Below are positions 26,673 to 35,120 of a DNA stretch of 41,072 bases, piece after piece (within the stretch, counting starts at the first letter, position 1; the number at the start of each line of letters is the position of its first letter). Below the pieces are notes generated by a model, which saw nothing but the letters and a program-made list of their open reading frames with translations, was not told the DNA's origin and made no database searches. The stretch comes from a virus. The DNA lies in IMG/VR virus record IMGVR_UViG_3300005563_000059, positions 1 through 41,072 of that record, one strand, 5' to 3'. Both the position numbers and the translations under genes were made by a program.

Positions 26673-27525
26673 ACGAACACCTTCCCTGCATATTAGTGAA
26701 AATGACCTAGCTGAGATTCTGGCAGATACTTTCACAGAGGATAGCCCTTTTGAGTTTGAGGCTAAAGATATGGATAAATTAGCCAGGACAATTCTTTTGA
26801 AGGCTAAAACTAAATCCGTGGCTGGAAGGTCCATTGTTGCTACTAATCAGGTAATGCATAAAAAGGCAGAGAAGATAAGGACATCGGGAAGATCAGAAGC
26901 AGGAGTATTTGCCCAGCTTCTTTTATTAACCCGAAGAAAGGCGCATCATAGGGGAATAAAATTAATAGAACCTTTCTCAAAGGAGTGGCCGCAATTAAAG
27001 GAAGTATGCAAATTAGCCACTGAGTTTTGTAATGAATTTGGCATATCCATTAAGGAAGGATACAAAGCATACCTGGAAATTGCAGTGAAGATGATGAAGA
27101 ACTTTACCCTGAATAAATTCCAATCCTTGCATCAAGCAATATGTACCCATTACGAATCCACAGAGGAAATTAAATCAGATAGAAACCCCGAGAAAACTAA
27201 GGAGCTCTACATATTCTACATCAAGATGATTAATGAAAAAGTTGGATGGGATTATAACGATTATGAAAGTAATCCCGAGAAGTATGTATGTTTTGTGAGA
27301 GCTTCTGCAAATGCCATAAAGATAGGCGTATCTCATAAAACATATATAAAAGCCCAATTTGCGGGATTGGAATTCGGAGAGAAACAAAATATCCCGGACC
27401 CTTTACAGCTATATGGTGACAAAGCAATCCAAAGGGTCCGTAAATATTGCTTTAATAATGATATCTCTATTCAACAGGCTAAGGGCCTTGACTTTAAAAA
27501 GATAAAAAATGCCAGCAAAGCTTAG
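26665..27525 (+). CDS. Hypothetical protein of the replication operon
   Basis: This 286-residue protein is not recognised. It is basic and mostly helical. The middle (residues 85-165) includes a LLLLTRRKAHHRGIKLIEPF segment and a KLATEFCNEFGISIKEGYKA helix. The C-terminal part has VCFVRASANAIKIGVSHKTY. It overlaps the primase by eight bases and the UvsW-like helicase by 17 bases, so it is translated with them. A helicase loader or primosome accessory role is possible by position only; no motif shows it. Confidence 0.6.
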   Translation: MPKRTPSLHISENDLAEILADTFTEDSPFEFEAKDMDKLARTILLKAKTKSVAGRSIVATNQVMHKKAEKIRTSGRSEAGVFAQLLLLTRRKAHHRGIKLIEPFSKEWPQLKEVCKLATEFCNEFGISIKEGYKAYLEIAVKMMKNFTLNKFQSLHQAICTHYESTEEIKSDRNPEKTKELYIFYIKMINEKVGWDYNDYESNPEKYVCFVRASANAIKIGVSHKTYIKAQFAGLEFGEKQNIPDPLQLYGDKAIQRVRKYCFNNDISIQQAKGLDFKKIKNASKA

Positions 27526-28948
27526 ATTATTAATCGATAACAATAAATCCCGTATAGTGGGCAAAAGAAAAACAATCCATAAGCTACACACTCACCCGAA
27601 ACTTAGATTAAAACACCCAAAGTATTTTTTCTCAGTGGCTTGGAGGAGAAGGCAGTGGGATGGGTATGTTAAATATGTAACTGAAACCGGGTCATTTTCA
27701 ACTGGATTATTAAACCAGGTGATTGATGTTTTGAAAGAGCAAAATATAAAATATGTCCTGGAAGATCAACGAACCCATTTCAAGGACATCCGGATGGTTA
27801 AAAGGCTTGGGGGGAAGGATGCAAGGCCATATCAATTGGAGGCCCTAAGAATGCTGATCAATAATGAATATGAAGGACTAAAATACATTCGGGGAATCCT
27901 GAATGAGGCGACTAATTCAGGAAAGAACCTTATTGCTGCTGGACTAATTAAATGTTTCTCCAATAAAAGAAGGTGGTTATTCCTTATTGATAATTCAGAG
28001 ATATATGATCAGGCGATAGAGGAACTCCAGGAACTTTTACCCGATGAATCAATCGGGTATTACCGGGGTAAAAAGATAAAATGGGAAAGGATCATGGTAT
28101 GTATGGTTCAATCCTTGGGTAATGGTACAAAGATTCGAACAGTGCAGAAGTGGCTGCAGGGAGTAGACGGAGTGATAGTGGATGAGTGTGATACGACTAT
28201 GCCAAAGAAACCTTGCAAGAAGATACTCACCTACTGCCATGAAGCACCCATTAGGGTGGGTCTATCCGGAACTCCATTATGCTCCAAAGATAAAACTCGT
28301 AACCAGGAGATACTTGCCTTCTTTGGACCCATCATCCATACCACCACCAATAAGCAATTGGTGGAATGGGGATACTCTTCCAAACCCCATATCACTATAA
28401 TTGAAGGGAATACTGAGCATAGGTATCCAGGTGATTATAATATGGAATATCAAAAGGGTATTATAAAAAACAAGAAAAGGAACAAGAAGATATGGAGGCG
28501 AGTTGCGAAGAGAATTAAACAGGAACGTAGTCCAGTTCTAATCCTTATAAAGAATCATGCACATATCAAGTATTTAATGGAGACTTGTCCTGCCGAGATT
28601 CAGGATAACTATACTATTAAGTCAGTGCATCATGAAACTCCCAATAGAAAAGCAATATTTGCCGCCTTTAAAAAAGGGAAGATACCTATTCTTATATCGT
28701 CCATGATTATCAGAAGGGGTAAGAACTTACCATTGATACGATATCTTTGCAATGCTGCCGGGGGAGATTCGGAGGCCAATGTATTGCAGATATTAGGGAG
28801 GTCTTTAAGGAAAGAGGCAGGGGTAAAAGAAGAAGTATGGTTGGACGATTTTTGGGACATAGGAAAATACCTAAGAAGGCATTCTTTCCATAGGGTCCAG
28901 TACTATAAAAAACAGGGCTTTCCGGTAAAGGAGCTATATAAAAAATGA
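27509..28948 (+). CDS. UvsW-like superfamily 2 DNA helicase
   Basis: This 479-residue protein has the full SF2 motif set. It has RPYQLEAL at 106-113, Walker A ATNSGKN at 134-140, the DECD box at 225-228, SGT motif III at 253-255, and QILGRSLRKE as motif VI near 425. The N-terminal 100 residues could be the small DNA-binding domain found in UvsW. T4 UvsW removes R-loops and drives branch migration and replication restart. The Walker A has Asn after GK rather than Thr/Ser, which is uncommon. The gene lies between an unknown gene and a Cys-rich small protein, within the recombination-rich operon. Confidence 0.8.
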   Translation: MPAKLRLLIDNNKSRIVGKRKTIHKLHTHPKLRLKHPKYFFSVAWRRRQWDGYVKYVTETGSFSTGLLNQVIDVLKEQNIKYVLEDQRTHFKDIRMVKRLGGKDARPYQLEALRMLINNEYEGLKYIRGILNEATNSGKNLIAAGLIKCFSNKRRWLFLIDNSEIYDQAIEELQELLPDESIGYYRGKKIKWERIMVCMVQSLGNGTKIRTVQKWLQGVDGVIVDECDTTMPKKPCKKILTYCHEAPIRVGLSGTPLCSKDKTRNQEILAFFGPIIHTTTNKQLVEWGYSSKPHITIIEGNTEHRYPGDYNMEYQKGIIKNKKRNKKIWRRVAKRIKQERSPVLILIKNHAHIKYLMETCPAEIQDNYTIKSVHHETPNRKAIFAAFKKGKIPILISSMIIRRGKNLPLIRYLCNAAGGDSEANVLQILGRSLRKEAGVKEEVWLDDFWDIGKYLRRHSFHRVQYYKKQGFPVKELYKK

Positions 28949-28963
28949 TACTATTTTATTAAT

Positions 28964-29434
28964 ATGGGAATCAAAAGAAAACCAAGAAAGACCATGAGCA
29001 AACAAGGAATAGACCTATTAAAACCCGTAACGGTAGAAATGCTTGGAACGGAAGCCGATCCCTGCTTTGGCAAATTTTTAGACCCCAGGACTCCCGAATG
29101 TTCCCGATGTGGAGACTCCGAACTATGTGCAATAAAGATGGCACAGAATAATAAATTGCTATCCGAAAAAGCCCATAGCAAGGGAGCATTTAAAGACCTT
29201 GAGCCCGAAGAGCTTGCCGATCCTAAGACGATCAAGAAGAAGGTAAGGCTAAGGATCAAGGAACTTATCAGATTAAAATCCCGGGACATGGACTTCGTGG
29301 TAGATGACGTGCATAATATATACGTTATGCATGGGTGGACTAAGGCAAGGATAAAGAAATATATCTTTACCTTGATAGAAACCAAGGACTGGATTTCCAA
29401 AAAAGGTAACCTACTTAAATTTCATAAAAAATGA
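28964..29434 (+). CDS. Small Cys-cluster protein of unknown function
   Basis: This 156-residue protein has four Cys (34, 46, 49, 55) in the pattern DPCFGKFLDPRTPECSRCGD and CAIK, which could hold a zinc ion. The C-terminal half is basic and helical (TIKKKVRLRIKELIRLKSRD) and ends in a winged-helix-like segment. No family name is known to me. It may bind nucleic acid, inferred from the zinc cluster and basic charge. Its end overlaps the dCTPase-like gene by four bases (ATGA). Confidence 0.6.
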   Translation: MGIKRKPRKTMSKQGIDLLKPVTVEMLGTEADPCFGKFLDPRTPECSRCGDSELCAIKMAQNNKLLSEKAHSKGAFKDLEPEELADPKTIKKKVRLRIKELIRLKSRDMDFVVDDVHNIYVMHGWTKARIKKYIFTLIETKDWISKKGNLLKFHKK

Positions 29435-30243
29435 GTGAGATTCATCAACCACCGACCTACAGAACGCTGCAGGAAATGTTTGCCAAGCAGCGTTTAATCC
29501 TTTCCGAGTATAAGATCAGAGAAGATTTACCTGAATGGCCATGGGACCTTCAAACCAAAAGAGCCCAAGTTCTCCTAAAGAGATTTGCCTACCGTTTGAT
29601 GGAGGAATTGGGGGAGGCCTCTGAACAACTAACACTTGCTAATGAATATATATCCAGCAACCAGGCTGAAAAGGCAGAGCAATGTATTGAGCAATATAAT
29701 GAGGAGTTAGCAGATGCCTGGCATTTCTTCCTGGAAATACTGATATTCTCAGGAATGGATGAGACTGGTATTGAGCTATGGGTAAGGCGAAAGAGGGCAG
29801 AAAACGGTATATTTGAATCGACTCTTAATGGTGATAACCTTCTAAAAGGCTTACTGGTATTTGCTCAGTACCAAAATTACTCTGAAGGTTATATCCGGAA
29901 GAAAAGGGATGAATTCGTTATATTTGCTGAACCCGAAGTATTCACTGAGAATCCACAGGATATGGGCGGAAGAAGTATTAATGAAAAGGCATTGGGAATC
30001 CATGACCAATTCTTTTGGGCAATCGGGAGGCAGATTATGACCGCAATGAATCAATTAAAGATCAGAGACTGGCACACAAGAGAAGAGAAGACAGTGAACC
30101 TCATAAAATATAATGAGGCAATGATGGAGGCTTTTATATTTTTTATCCGCCTCATGGACTATACCCAAAAAACGGAATTAAGCATTTATAACTCCTATAT
30201 GATCAAAAATGCGATCAATTGGGAGAGACTCCAAACACAATAG
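29431..30243 (+). CDS. gp56-like dCTPase/dUTPase with internal duplication
   Basis: This 270-residue protein belongs to the all-alpha NTP pyrophosphohydrolase (dUTPase type 2/T4 gp56) group. Metal-binding motifs are EELGE (58-62) and EELAD (91-95), followed by WHFFLEILIFSGMDETGIEL. That last stretch matches the HFF...GM...I pattern of T4 gp56. T4 gp56 hydrolyses dCTP and dUTP, clearing dCTP from the pool. A second, degenerate copy of the fold seems present: residues 226-265 (KYNEAMMEAFIFFIRLMDYT) mirror 88-128 but lack most acidic residues. The T4 protein is about 170 residues, so duplication explains the length. Substrate is inferred. Confidence 0.65.
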   Translation: MSEIHQPPTYRTLQEMFAKQRLILSEYKIREDLPEWPWDLQTKRAQVLLKRFAYRLMEELGEASEQLTLANEYISSNQAEKAEQCIEQYNEELADAWHFFLEILIFSGMDETGIELWVRRKRAENGIFESTLNGDNLLKGLLVFAQYQNYSEGYIRKKRDEFVIFAEPEVFTENPQDMGGRSINEKALGIHDQFFWAIGRQIMTAMNQLKIRDWHTREEKTVNLIKYNEAMMEAFIFFIRLMDYTQKTELSIYNSYMIKNAINWERLQTQ

Positions 30244-30244
30244 A

Positions 30245-30562
30245 ATGAAACAAACGTATGAGGACATAATCATAGGTATCCTATTGGAAGCTGATAGGCC
30301 AATGAGAGCAAGAGATTTAATATCTGAGTTTAGGTATCATTTTAATCCAGCAATTAAGCCGGGAACTATAAGGCAAACTTTAATGATTGCCCGATATAAA
30401 AGTTTATTATGCCTTGTCAAGTTGGACGGTTTTCCAGGATTCTATTGTTTACCCTCATGGTTTCAAGGTCCATGGCTAAAGGAAAATTACAAACAGAAAA
30501 TATATGAAGGCAAACGAATTTCATTTCAGAAACCTGCAGGAAGCATGGGACGGCCTGCATGA
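30245..30562 (+). CDS. Small winged-helix-like DNA-binding protein
   Basis: This is a 105-residue protein from ATG 30245, two bases after the dCTPase-like gene. An in-frame upstream ATG (30209) lies inside that gene and is less likely. A helix-turn-helix pattern is seen in MRARDLISEF then IKPGTIRQTLMIAR, followed by a beta wing (CLVKLDGFPGFYCLPSWF). It may regulate nucleotide or replication genes; this is inference. The last 19 codons overlap the start of the next gene in another frame. Confidence 0.55.
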   Translation: MKQTYEDIIIGILLEADRPMRARDLISEFRYHFNPAIKPGTIRQTLMIARYKSLLCLVKLDGFPGFYCLPSWFQGPWLKENYKQKIYEGKRISFQKPAGSMGRPA

Positions 30563-31361
30563 TTACATGTTCAATAAGGAAAAACTTATAAGAAAAAAAG
30601 GGGGAGGCACATATGGATCAGAGCTCGTTCAATACGATAATATCATCCACTGCAAAGAAGCCCGGATTGATAAAAACTTCAACTTCGGAAGGGTCATTGG
30701 CTATACATACAAGAAATGGACAAAATTGCTCAGCAATTACGTCAACTTTAATTACCTTGACCTGGTGCGATCCGAAATTAGAGCTAGAGAAGTTAAGCGA
30801 AGCAATAATTATAATTACACCTACCATTTCGATAACTCACACGGTTCAGGTAAAGACTGCCTTATTAGCCTAACATTTACTCGACGGAAGGGATACGACC
30901 GTCCTGTTCTTATCTGGACTACTAGAGCTTCAGAGATTACAAAACGACTTATCTTCGACTTCTTGCTTATTCAAAGAATCGCTGAGTACGTTTATGGCAG
31001 AAAACAACGTTGCGAAGTTATATGTTTCATTCCGTTCATGTTTATTAATCTTGAATGCAGTCTCATGTACCTTTCCGATAGAGGATTACATAAGGTCCTT
31101 CGTAAGGGAAAGAATGGGGATTACTCAGATTACCAAAAAAGATTGATTGAAAGGCACAGGAAATTTAATGAAACTCCCCTGGATAAAATAAAGTATAGAG
31201 TTCATAAGAGAGCTGCTGCCCAGGTGCAGAGAAAAGAGGACGGCACTCCAGTGGCAAATGTGAAAGATTGCTTTGCCCATGAACTTAAATTTCAGCCAAC
31301 TCCCACCAAGAAATTAAAGGAAAGGGACATCGCTATTTTGGATATGGAGTTGGACCAATAA
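30504..31361 (+). CDS. Thymidylate-synthase-fold protein, Asp variant (paralogue 1)
   Basis: This 285-residue protein is a divergent member of the thymidylate synthase/dCMP hydroxymethylase superfamily. The N-terminal helix FHFRNLQEAWDGLHDYMFNK and TYGSELVQYDN fit the fold start. KDCLISLTFTRRKG contains Cys119, in the place of the catalytic Cys. TTRASEITKRLIFDF aligns with the RSxDxxLGxPFN motif and places Asp152 where TS has its dUMP-binding Asn. The PCH motif is reduced to DC, and the hairpin before RAS is two residues longer. It may act on dCMP, or be a catalytically altered partner of the next gene. The start overlaps the upstream gene by 59 bases but is needed to complete the first helix. 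CG-containing codons are frequent compared with neighbours. Confidence 0.55.
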   Translation: MKANEFHFRNLQEAWDGLHDYMFNKEKLIRKKGGGTYGSELVQYDNIIHCKEARIDKNFNFGRVIGYTYKKWTKLLSNYVNFNYLDLVRSEIRAREVKRSNNYNYTYHFDNSHGSGKDCLISLTFTRRKGYDRPVLIWTTRASEITKRLIFDFLLIQRIAEYVYGRKQRCEVICFIPFMFINLECSLMYLSDRGLHKVLRKGKNGDYSDYQKRLIERHRKFNETPLDKIKYRVHKRAAAQVQRKEDGTPVANVKDCFAHELKFQPTPTKKLKERDIAILDMELDQ

Positions 31362-31375
31362 TACTAATCTATCTT

Positions 31376-32164
31376 ATGCATCCCTTTATCTATTCCGATT
31401 TTAATTCAGCAATCAATCAAATTGCCTCGCATCTATACTTTAATGGTTACCCAGTTAAGACAGGTACATGGCAGGCAAAAGAAAATCCTCCGGAATTCCA
31501 TGAGGTATTAAATACCTCATTTTCTGTTTATATTCCCCCCAAAAGAGATCAATGGGTTAAACAGATCAAACCAAATATACCCTGGGCTGATGATCATTTC
31601 AATGAAAGAGTTGGTGGAGAGCCTTTAAATCCCGGAGAGCAATATAAGAATTGGCCTTGGTATAAAAATAATCCCAGTAATGATATTCACCGTACAGCTA
31701 AGGGAAGATTCTCTCACACTTACATGGAAAGGATATGGTGTAAACAGGCAGGAGAAGGATTAGCAGTACCGGAAGATTGGATGTTTGGCATAAGATATAA
31801 CTATGGGGATTTTATGGACCTGGTTAGATTGATGGCAAAGGACCCCTACACAAGGCAGGCATTTCTTCCTATATGGTTTCCCGAAGATACTGGGGCAGTA
31901 TCAGATCAAAGAGTGCCATGCACTCTGGGATACCATTTTATATTACGGGAAGAGCGGATGCATGTAGTGTATTATATTCGGTCATGCGATTTCTTCAGGC
32001 ATTTTAGGGATGATATATATCTATGCTTGAGGAAGGTGGAATGGCTGTTGGAGCAGTTGAGGGTATTGGACGGGTTCTGGAAGGACATACAGTACGGGAC
32101 ATTTACCATGCACATTACATCCCTCCATATCTTTGCAAAAGAAAGAAACCTATTAATTTTATAA
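31376..32164 (+). CDS. dCMP hydroxymethylase-like enzyme (thymidylate synthase superfamily)
   Basis: This 262-residue protein keeps the core of the family: NERVGGEPLNPG, then IRYNYGDFMDLVRLMAKDPY, TRQAFLPIWFPED with the phosphate-binding Arg, and RVPCTLGYHFIL with catalytic Cys182. IRSCDFFRHFRDDIY aligns with RSxDxxLGxPFN. Asp213 stands where thymidylate synthase has the Asn that selects dUMP. T4 gp42 has Cys148 and Asp179 and a GFRND segment there; both spacings are 31 residues. This predicts dCMP as substrate and 5-hydroxymethyl-dCMP (or methyl-dCMP) as product. The gene is flanked by the paralogue and by dCMP deaminase. Confidence 0.7.
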   Translation: MHPFIYSDFNSAINQIASHLYFNGYPVKTGTWQAKENPPEFHEVLNTSFSVYIPPKRDQWVKQIKPNIPWADDHFNERVGGEPLNPGEQYKNWPWYKNNPSNDIHRTAKGRFSHTYMERIWCKQAGEGLAVPEDWMFGIRYNYGDFMDLVRLMAKDPYTRQAFLPIWFPEDTGAVSDQRVPCTLGYHFILREERMHVVYYIRSCDFFRHFRDDIYLCLRKVEWLLEQLRVLDGFWKDIQYGTFTMHITSLHIFAKERNLLIL

Positions 32165-32165
32165 T

Positions 32166-32609
32166 ATGGGTATAGCAATTGAACACTGGGGGGAAAGACC
32201 TTCAAGGCATGAAATTAACATGGCAATGGCAGAAGTCATTGCCCTAAGAGGAACATGCATCCGGAAACAAGTAGGGTGCGTAATAGTAACTGAAAATAAT
32301 AGACCCATATCCAGTGGGTATAATGGTTCAGTTATAAAGGGGAAACACTGCGGAGAACTGGAATGTAAGATCGAAGAGAAATGTACCCACTCTATTCATG
32401 CTGAACAGAATGCTATTTCATATGCCGCTAAAGAGGGGATTGCTTTGGAAGGATCAACTCTATATTGCACTACTGCCCCATGCTATATCTGTGCAAAGAT
32501 GATCTATCAGGCAGGAATAGTCCGGGTATATTACACCCATGCCTACACCGATGATCTTGGAATAAACCTATTAAAGGAATTGGGAATACCCATAATACAA
32601 TTAATCTAA
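32166..32609 (+). CDS. Deoxycytidylate (dCMP) deaminase
   Basis: This 147-residue zinc enzyme has the cytidine/deoxycytidylate deaminase signature: HAEQNAI (His78, Glu80) and APCYICAK (Cys106, Cys109). A second Cys/His cluster (HCGELECKIEEKC then H75) matches the extra zinc site of T4 and bacterial dCMP deaminases. It converts dCMP to dUMP, feeding dTTP synthesis. Beside a predicted dCMP hydroxymethylase it competes for the same substrate and may balance modified C against T. It overlaps the polymerase gene by one base. Confidence 0.9.
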   Translation: MGIAIEHWGERPSRHEINMAMAEVIALRGTCIRKQVGCVIVTENNRPISSGYNGSVIKGKHCGELECKIEEKCTHSIHAEQNAISYAAKEGIALEGSTLYCTTAPCYICAKMIYQAGIVRVYYTHAYTDDLGINLLKELGIPIIQLI

Positions 32610-34780
32610 TGAGTGCCTTAAAGATAATTGAACATCCATATGAGGTGGAGGAATTAATCCATCATTGCTATACTACCAAGGCCGCATCTATAGATTACGA
32701 GACAAGCAGCTTCAACTTCTTCAATGTAGGAAGAGGCGATTATCCCTTGATGATAAGCTGTTCCTTTCAGCCTGGAAGTTCTTGGGTGTTACCAATGGGT
32801 CATAAGGAGTCTCCATTCAAAAAGACTTGGCCAAGACTATTCAGGAAATTTGCCAAGGAAGTACTGGAAAACTATTTAATCGCAAAGATTGCCTGGAACC
32901 TTAAGTTCGAATATAAATGGACTTTGGCCCTGGGATATAAGATGAAGGGTATTCTAAAGGATGCCATGCTTGCCAAGTATATATTGGATGAAGAAAGACC
33001 CCATGATCTAAAAGATTTTGCGGCTAAGTTTTATCCCCAATATGCAGGATACGAAGATGAGATGAACCCCCCGGGAAAAAAGAAATTAGCGTGGCCGGAT
33101 AAACCATTCCTGCCCATGTGCAAATACTGTGGTATTGACTCGGATATAACCCATAGAGGGATGGTTATAATGGAACCAAAATTAATCAAGCATGGTTTCT
33201 ATCCCCTTTTCAGGAACCTTTTAATGATGGCAACAAGGGTATTGGGAGAGGCGGAGTATCGGGGAATCCTGACTGATAAATCTTACCTTGAGGATTTGAT
33301 GGGAATTTATAAATTGAAGTTGGAGAAATCCAATGATGGAATCCTAAAGGACCCCAAGGTCTTCAAGTTTGAACGAGCAAAGAAAAAGGATCATGTCCAA
33401 AAGTTGATAGATAAGATCGAACTAGAGATCGCAGGAATAGAGGAAGAACAACCCAAGAATATTGATAAATTGATTGCAAATAGGGAGGCAAAATTAAAGA
33501 GGATATTGGAAGGTGATCTAAGGGGTAAGAAAGAAATATATGCGGGCTTCAATCCCAATTCCACCCAGCAGTTGGTGGAATTTTTATTTACTCATAAGAG
33601 GGGATTAAGAATAAAACCCACGAATAAAACCGAGACTGGGAATTGGTCTACGGATGAAGACACTCTACTTGCATTAAAAAAGAAAGATAAAACCGGATTC
33701 ATTCCCAAACTCCTAGACCACCGAGCTCTGGTTAAATTAGACTCTACCTATATCTCTGGTGTATATCCATTACTTGACATAAATAATTACATCCATGCCG
33801 GATTCAAAATCCACGGGACTGTTACTGGGCGTCTGTCCTGTAGTGATCCTAACCTCCAAAATATCCCAAGAGACACTACCTCTAGCGATATTAAGAAAAT
33901 GTTTATTCCACCACCGGGTTTTGTCCTCCTTGAGGTTGACTACGGACAGGCGGAACTTAGGGTTGTTGCCGAATTATCTGGTGATAAGAATCTTATTGAA
34001 ATCTTTAGAAAGGGCTATAATGTTCACGTGGCCACTGCCTGCAGAATCAACGGGGGAATAGAACAATACGATAAGGTAAAGGCAATTATAAAGATAGGTG
34101 ATAATATGTCCGGCGAGGAACTTGCTAAACCGGAGAATAAGGAAATCCTTTTCTGGCTTAAACAAAAGAAAAGAGCCAAATCCCTTAACTTCTCTATCCT
34201 ATATGGGCAAGGGGATGAGGCAATGGCAGAGGAGTTGGAATGTACAGAGAATGAAGCAAGGCAATTTAGGGATGAATGGTTTGATCAGTTCCCCGGAGTA
34301 AAGAGATGGATGAAAAAGATTGTGAAATTCTGCCATACTAATGGATATGTACCCAATATGTTTGGAAGGAAGAGAAGGTTATACGATATACATTCTGATA
34401 GGTATGGGTTAATGAAGAAAGCTGAAAGAGATGCGGTAAATTCTCCCATACAAGGTGCCTCATCAGATTTTGGGTTATTCTCCTTAGTGATCATCCGGGG
34501 AATGATCCTATGCGGGAAACTCCCAGTGGATATGCAATTAGCCTACACGGTGCATGATTCTTTGGGGTATTACGTAAGGCCAAAAGATATACATAAAGTG
34601 GTACCCATTATATCCAAGATATGCCAGAACCCACAGACCCAGAAATACTTTGGGTTTGAATTGAAACATGTGGCAATGAAGGTTAGTCCAGAAATCGGAT
34701 TAGAAAGCTGGGGCGATCTTAATGAGTATCACGAAGACACCAACTACGTTAAACTCTATAGACGGAGGGCATCTTTATAG
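32609..34780 (+). CDS. Family A DNA polymerase
   Basis: This 723-residue protein has a 3'-5' exonuclease domain (Asp29 and Glu31 in IDYETSS; AWNLKFEYKW; YCGID with Asp177). A polymerase domain follows: DPNLQNIPRD, motif A VDYGQAELR, motif B KKRAKSLNFSILYGQGD and motif C VHDS. The O-helix has Phe at the position of E. coli F762, so it should discriminate against dideoxynucleotides, unlike T7 polymerase. A Lys/Glu-rich insertion lies near residues 240-310. It is the replicative polymerase of the phage. A separate downstream gene supplies the 5' nuclease that bacterial Pol I carries on the same chain. Confidence 0.93.
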   Translation: MSALKIIEHPYEVEELIHHCYTTKAASIDYETSSFNFFNVGRGDYPLMISCSFQPGSSWVLPMGHKESPFKKTWPRLFRKFAKEVLENYLIAKIAWNLKFEYKWTLALGYKMKGILKDAMLAKYILDEERPHDLKDFAAKFYPQYAGYEDEMNPPGKKKLAWPDKPFLPMCKYCGIDSDITHRGMVIMEPKLIKHGFYPLFRNLLMMATRVLGEAEYRGILTDKSYLEDLMGIYKLKLEKSNDGILKDPKVFKFERAKKKDHVQKLIDKIELEIAGIEEEQPKNIDKLIANREAKLKRILEGDLRGKKEIYAGFNPNSTQQLVEFLFTHKRGLRIKPTNKTETGNWSTDEDTLLALKKKDKTGFIPKLLDHRALVKLDSTYISGVYPLLDINNYIHAGFKIHGTVTGRLSCSDPNLQNIPRDTTSSDIKKMFIPPPGFVLLEVDYGQAELRVVAELSGDKNLIEIFRKGYNVHVATACRINGGIEQYDKVKAIIKIGDNMSGEELAKPENKEILFWLKQKKRAKSLNFSILYGQGDEAMAEELECTENEARQFRDEWFDQFPGVKRWMKKIVKFCHTNGYVPNMFGRKRRLYDIHSDRYGLMKKAERDAVNSPIQGASSDFGLFSLVIIRGMILCGKLPVDMQLAYTVHDSLGYYVRPKDIHKVVPIISKICQNPQTQKYFGFELKHVAMKVSPEIGLESWGDLNEYHEDTNYVKLYRRRASL

Positions 34781-34884
34781 ATTATCCCGATGATGAACAA
34801 GAAGCATCCAAACTATGTACTAAAACCTTGACTGAGGTAATGGAATCCTATGGAGCCTACGTTTTAAATGTAAAAGACCTATGA
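34762..34884 (+). CDS. Possible small ORF or -1 frame extension of polymerase
   Basis: The frame one base behind the polymerase is open for 40 codons and ends in TGA at 34882-34884. This overlaps the next ATG as ATGA, the coupling seen at real genes here. It encodes an acidic, protein-like sequence (GIFIDYPDDEQEASKLCTK, then LTEVMESYGAYVLNVKDL). There is no ATG near its beginning. ACG at 34762 or a rare start could serve, or it could be read by frameshift from the polymerase end. No slippery heptamer was seen. A base error in the assembly is a further option. Confidence 0.4.
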   Translation, partial: TEGIFIDYPDDEQEASKLCTKTLTEVMESYGAYVLNVKDL

Positions 34885-35120
34885 TGGAAGAAAGTCAAAT
34901 GAAGGTATCTACCTTTATCATTTTAGTGTATCCGGATTTAGATACGGGGAGAGCTTATTGGGGAGTGTTCCGCCAATATGGGGGGAATGTATTAGATTGG
35001 AAATTAGCCGAAGGATGGTTTATATATTGGGAAGGATTAAGTGATGAAGCCCAGGATGAATTAAAGGAAGAAATCTTAACACAAGTATTTATTGATAACG
35101 AAATAATGAAATTACCATGA
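34881..35120 (+). CDS. Small hypothetical protein
   Basis: This 79-residue acidic protein has many aromatics (AYWGVFRQYGG, WKLAEGWFIYWEGLSD) and a C-terminal helix. No family is recognised. Two ATG codons stand in tandem at the start. The first overlaps the stop of the small upstream frame, and its stop overlaps the kinase start. It is probably a single small domain binding a partner of the replication or nucleotide machinery; nothing shows which. Confidence 0.6.
   Translation: MMEESQMKVSTFIILVYPDLDTGRAYWGVFRQYGGNVLDWKLAEGWFIYWEGLSDEAQDELKEEILTQVFIDNEIMKLP

Noticed and set aside
34741-34790. Programmed frameshift at the polymerase end
   Set aside because: No X-XXY-YYZ heptamer or stable stem was found; kept only as one of several explanations for the small frame.
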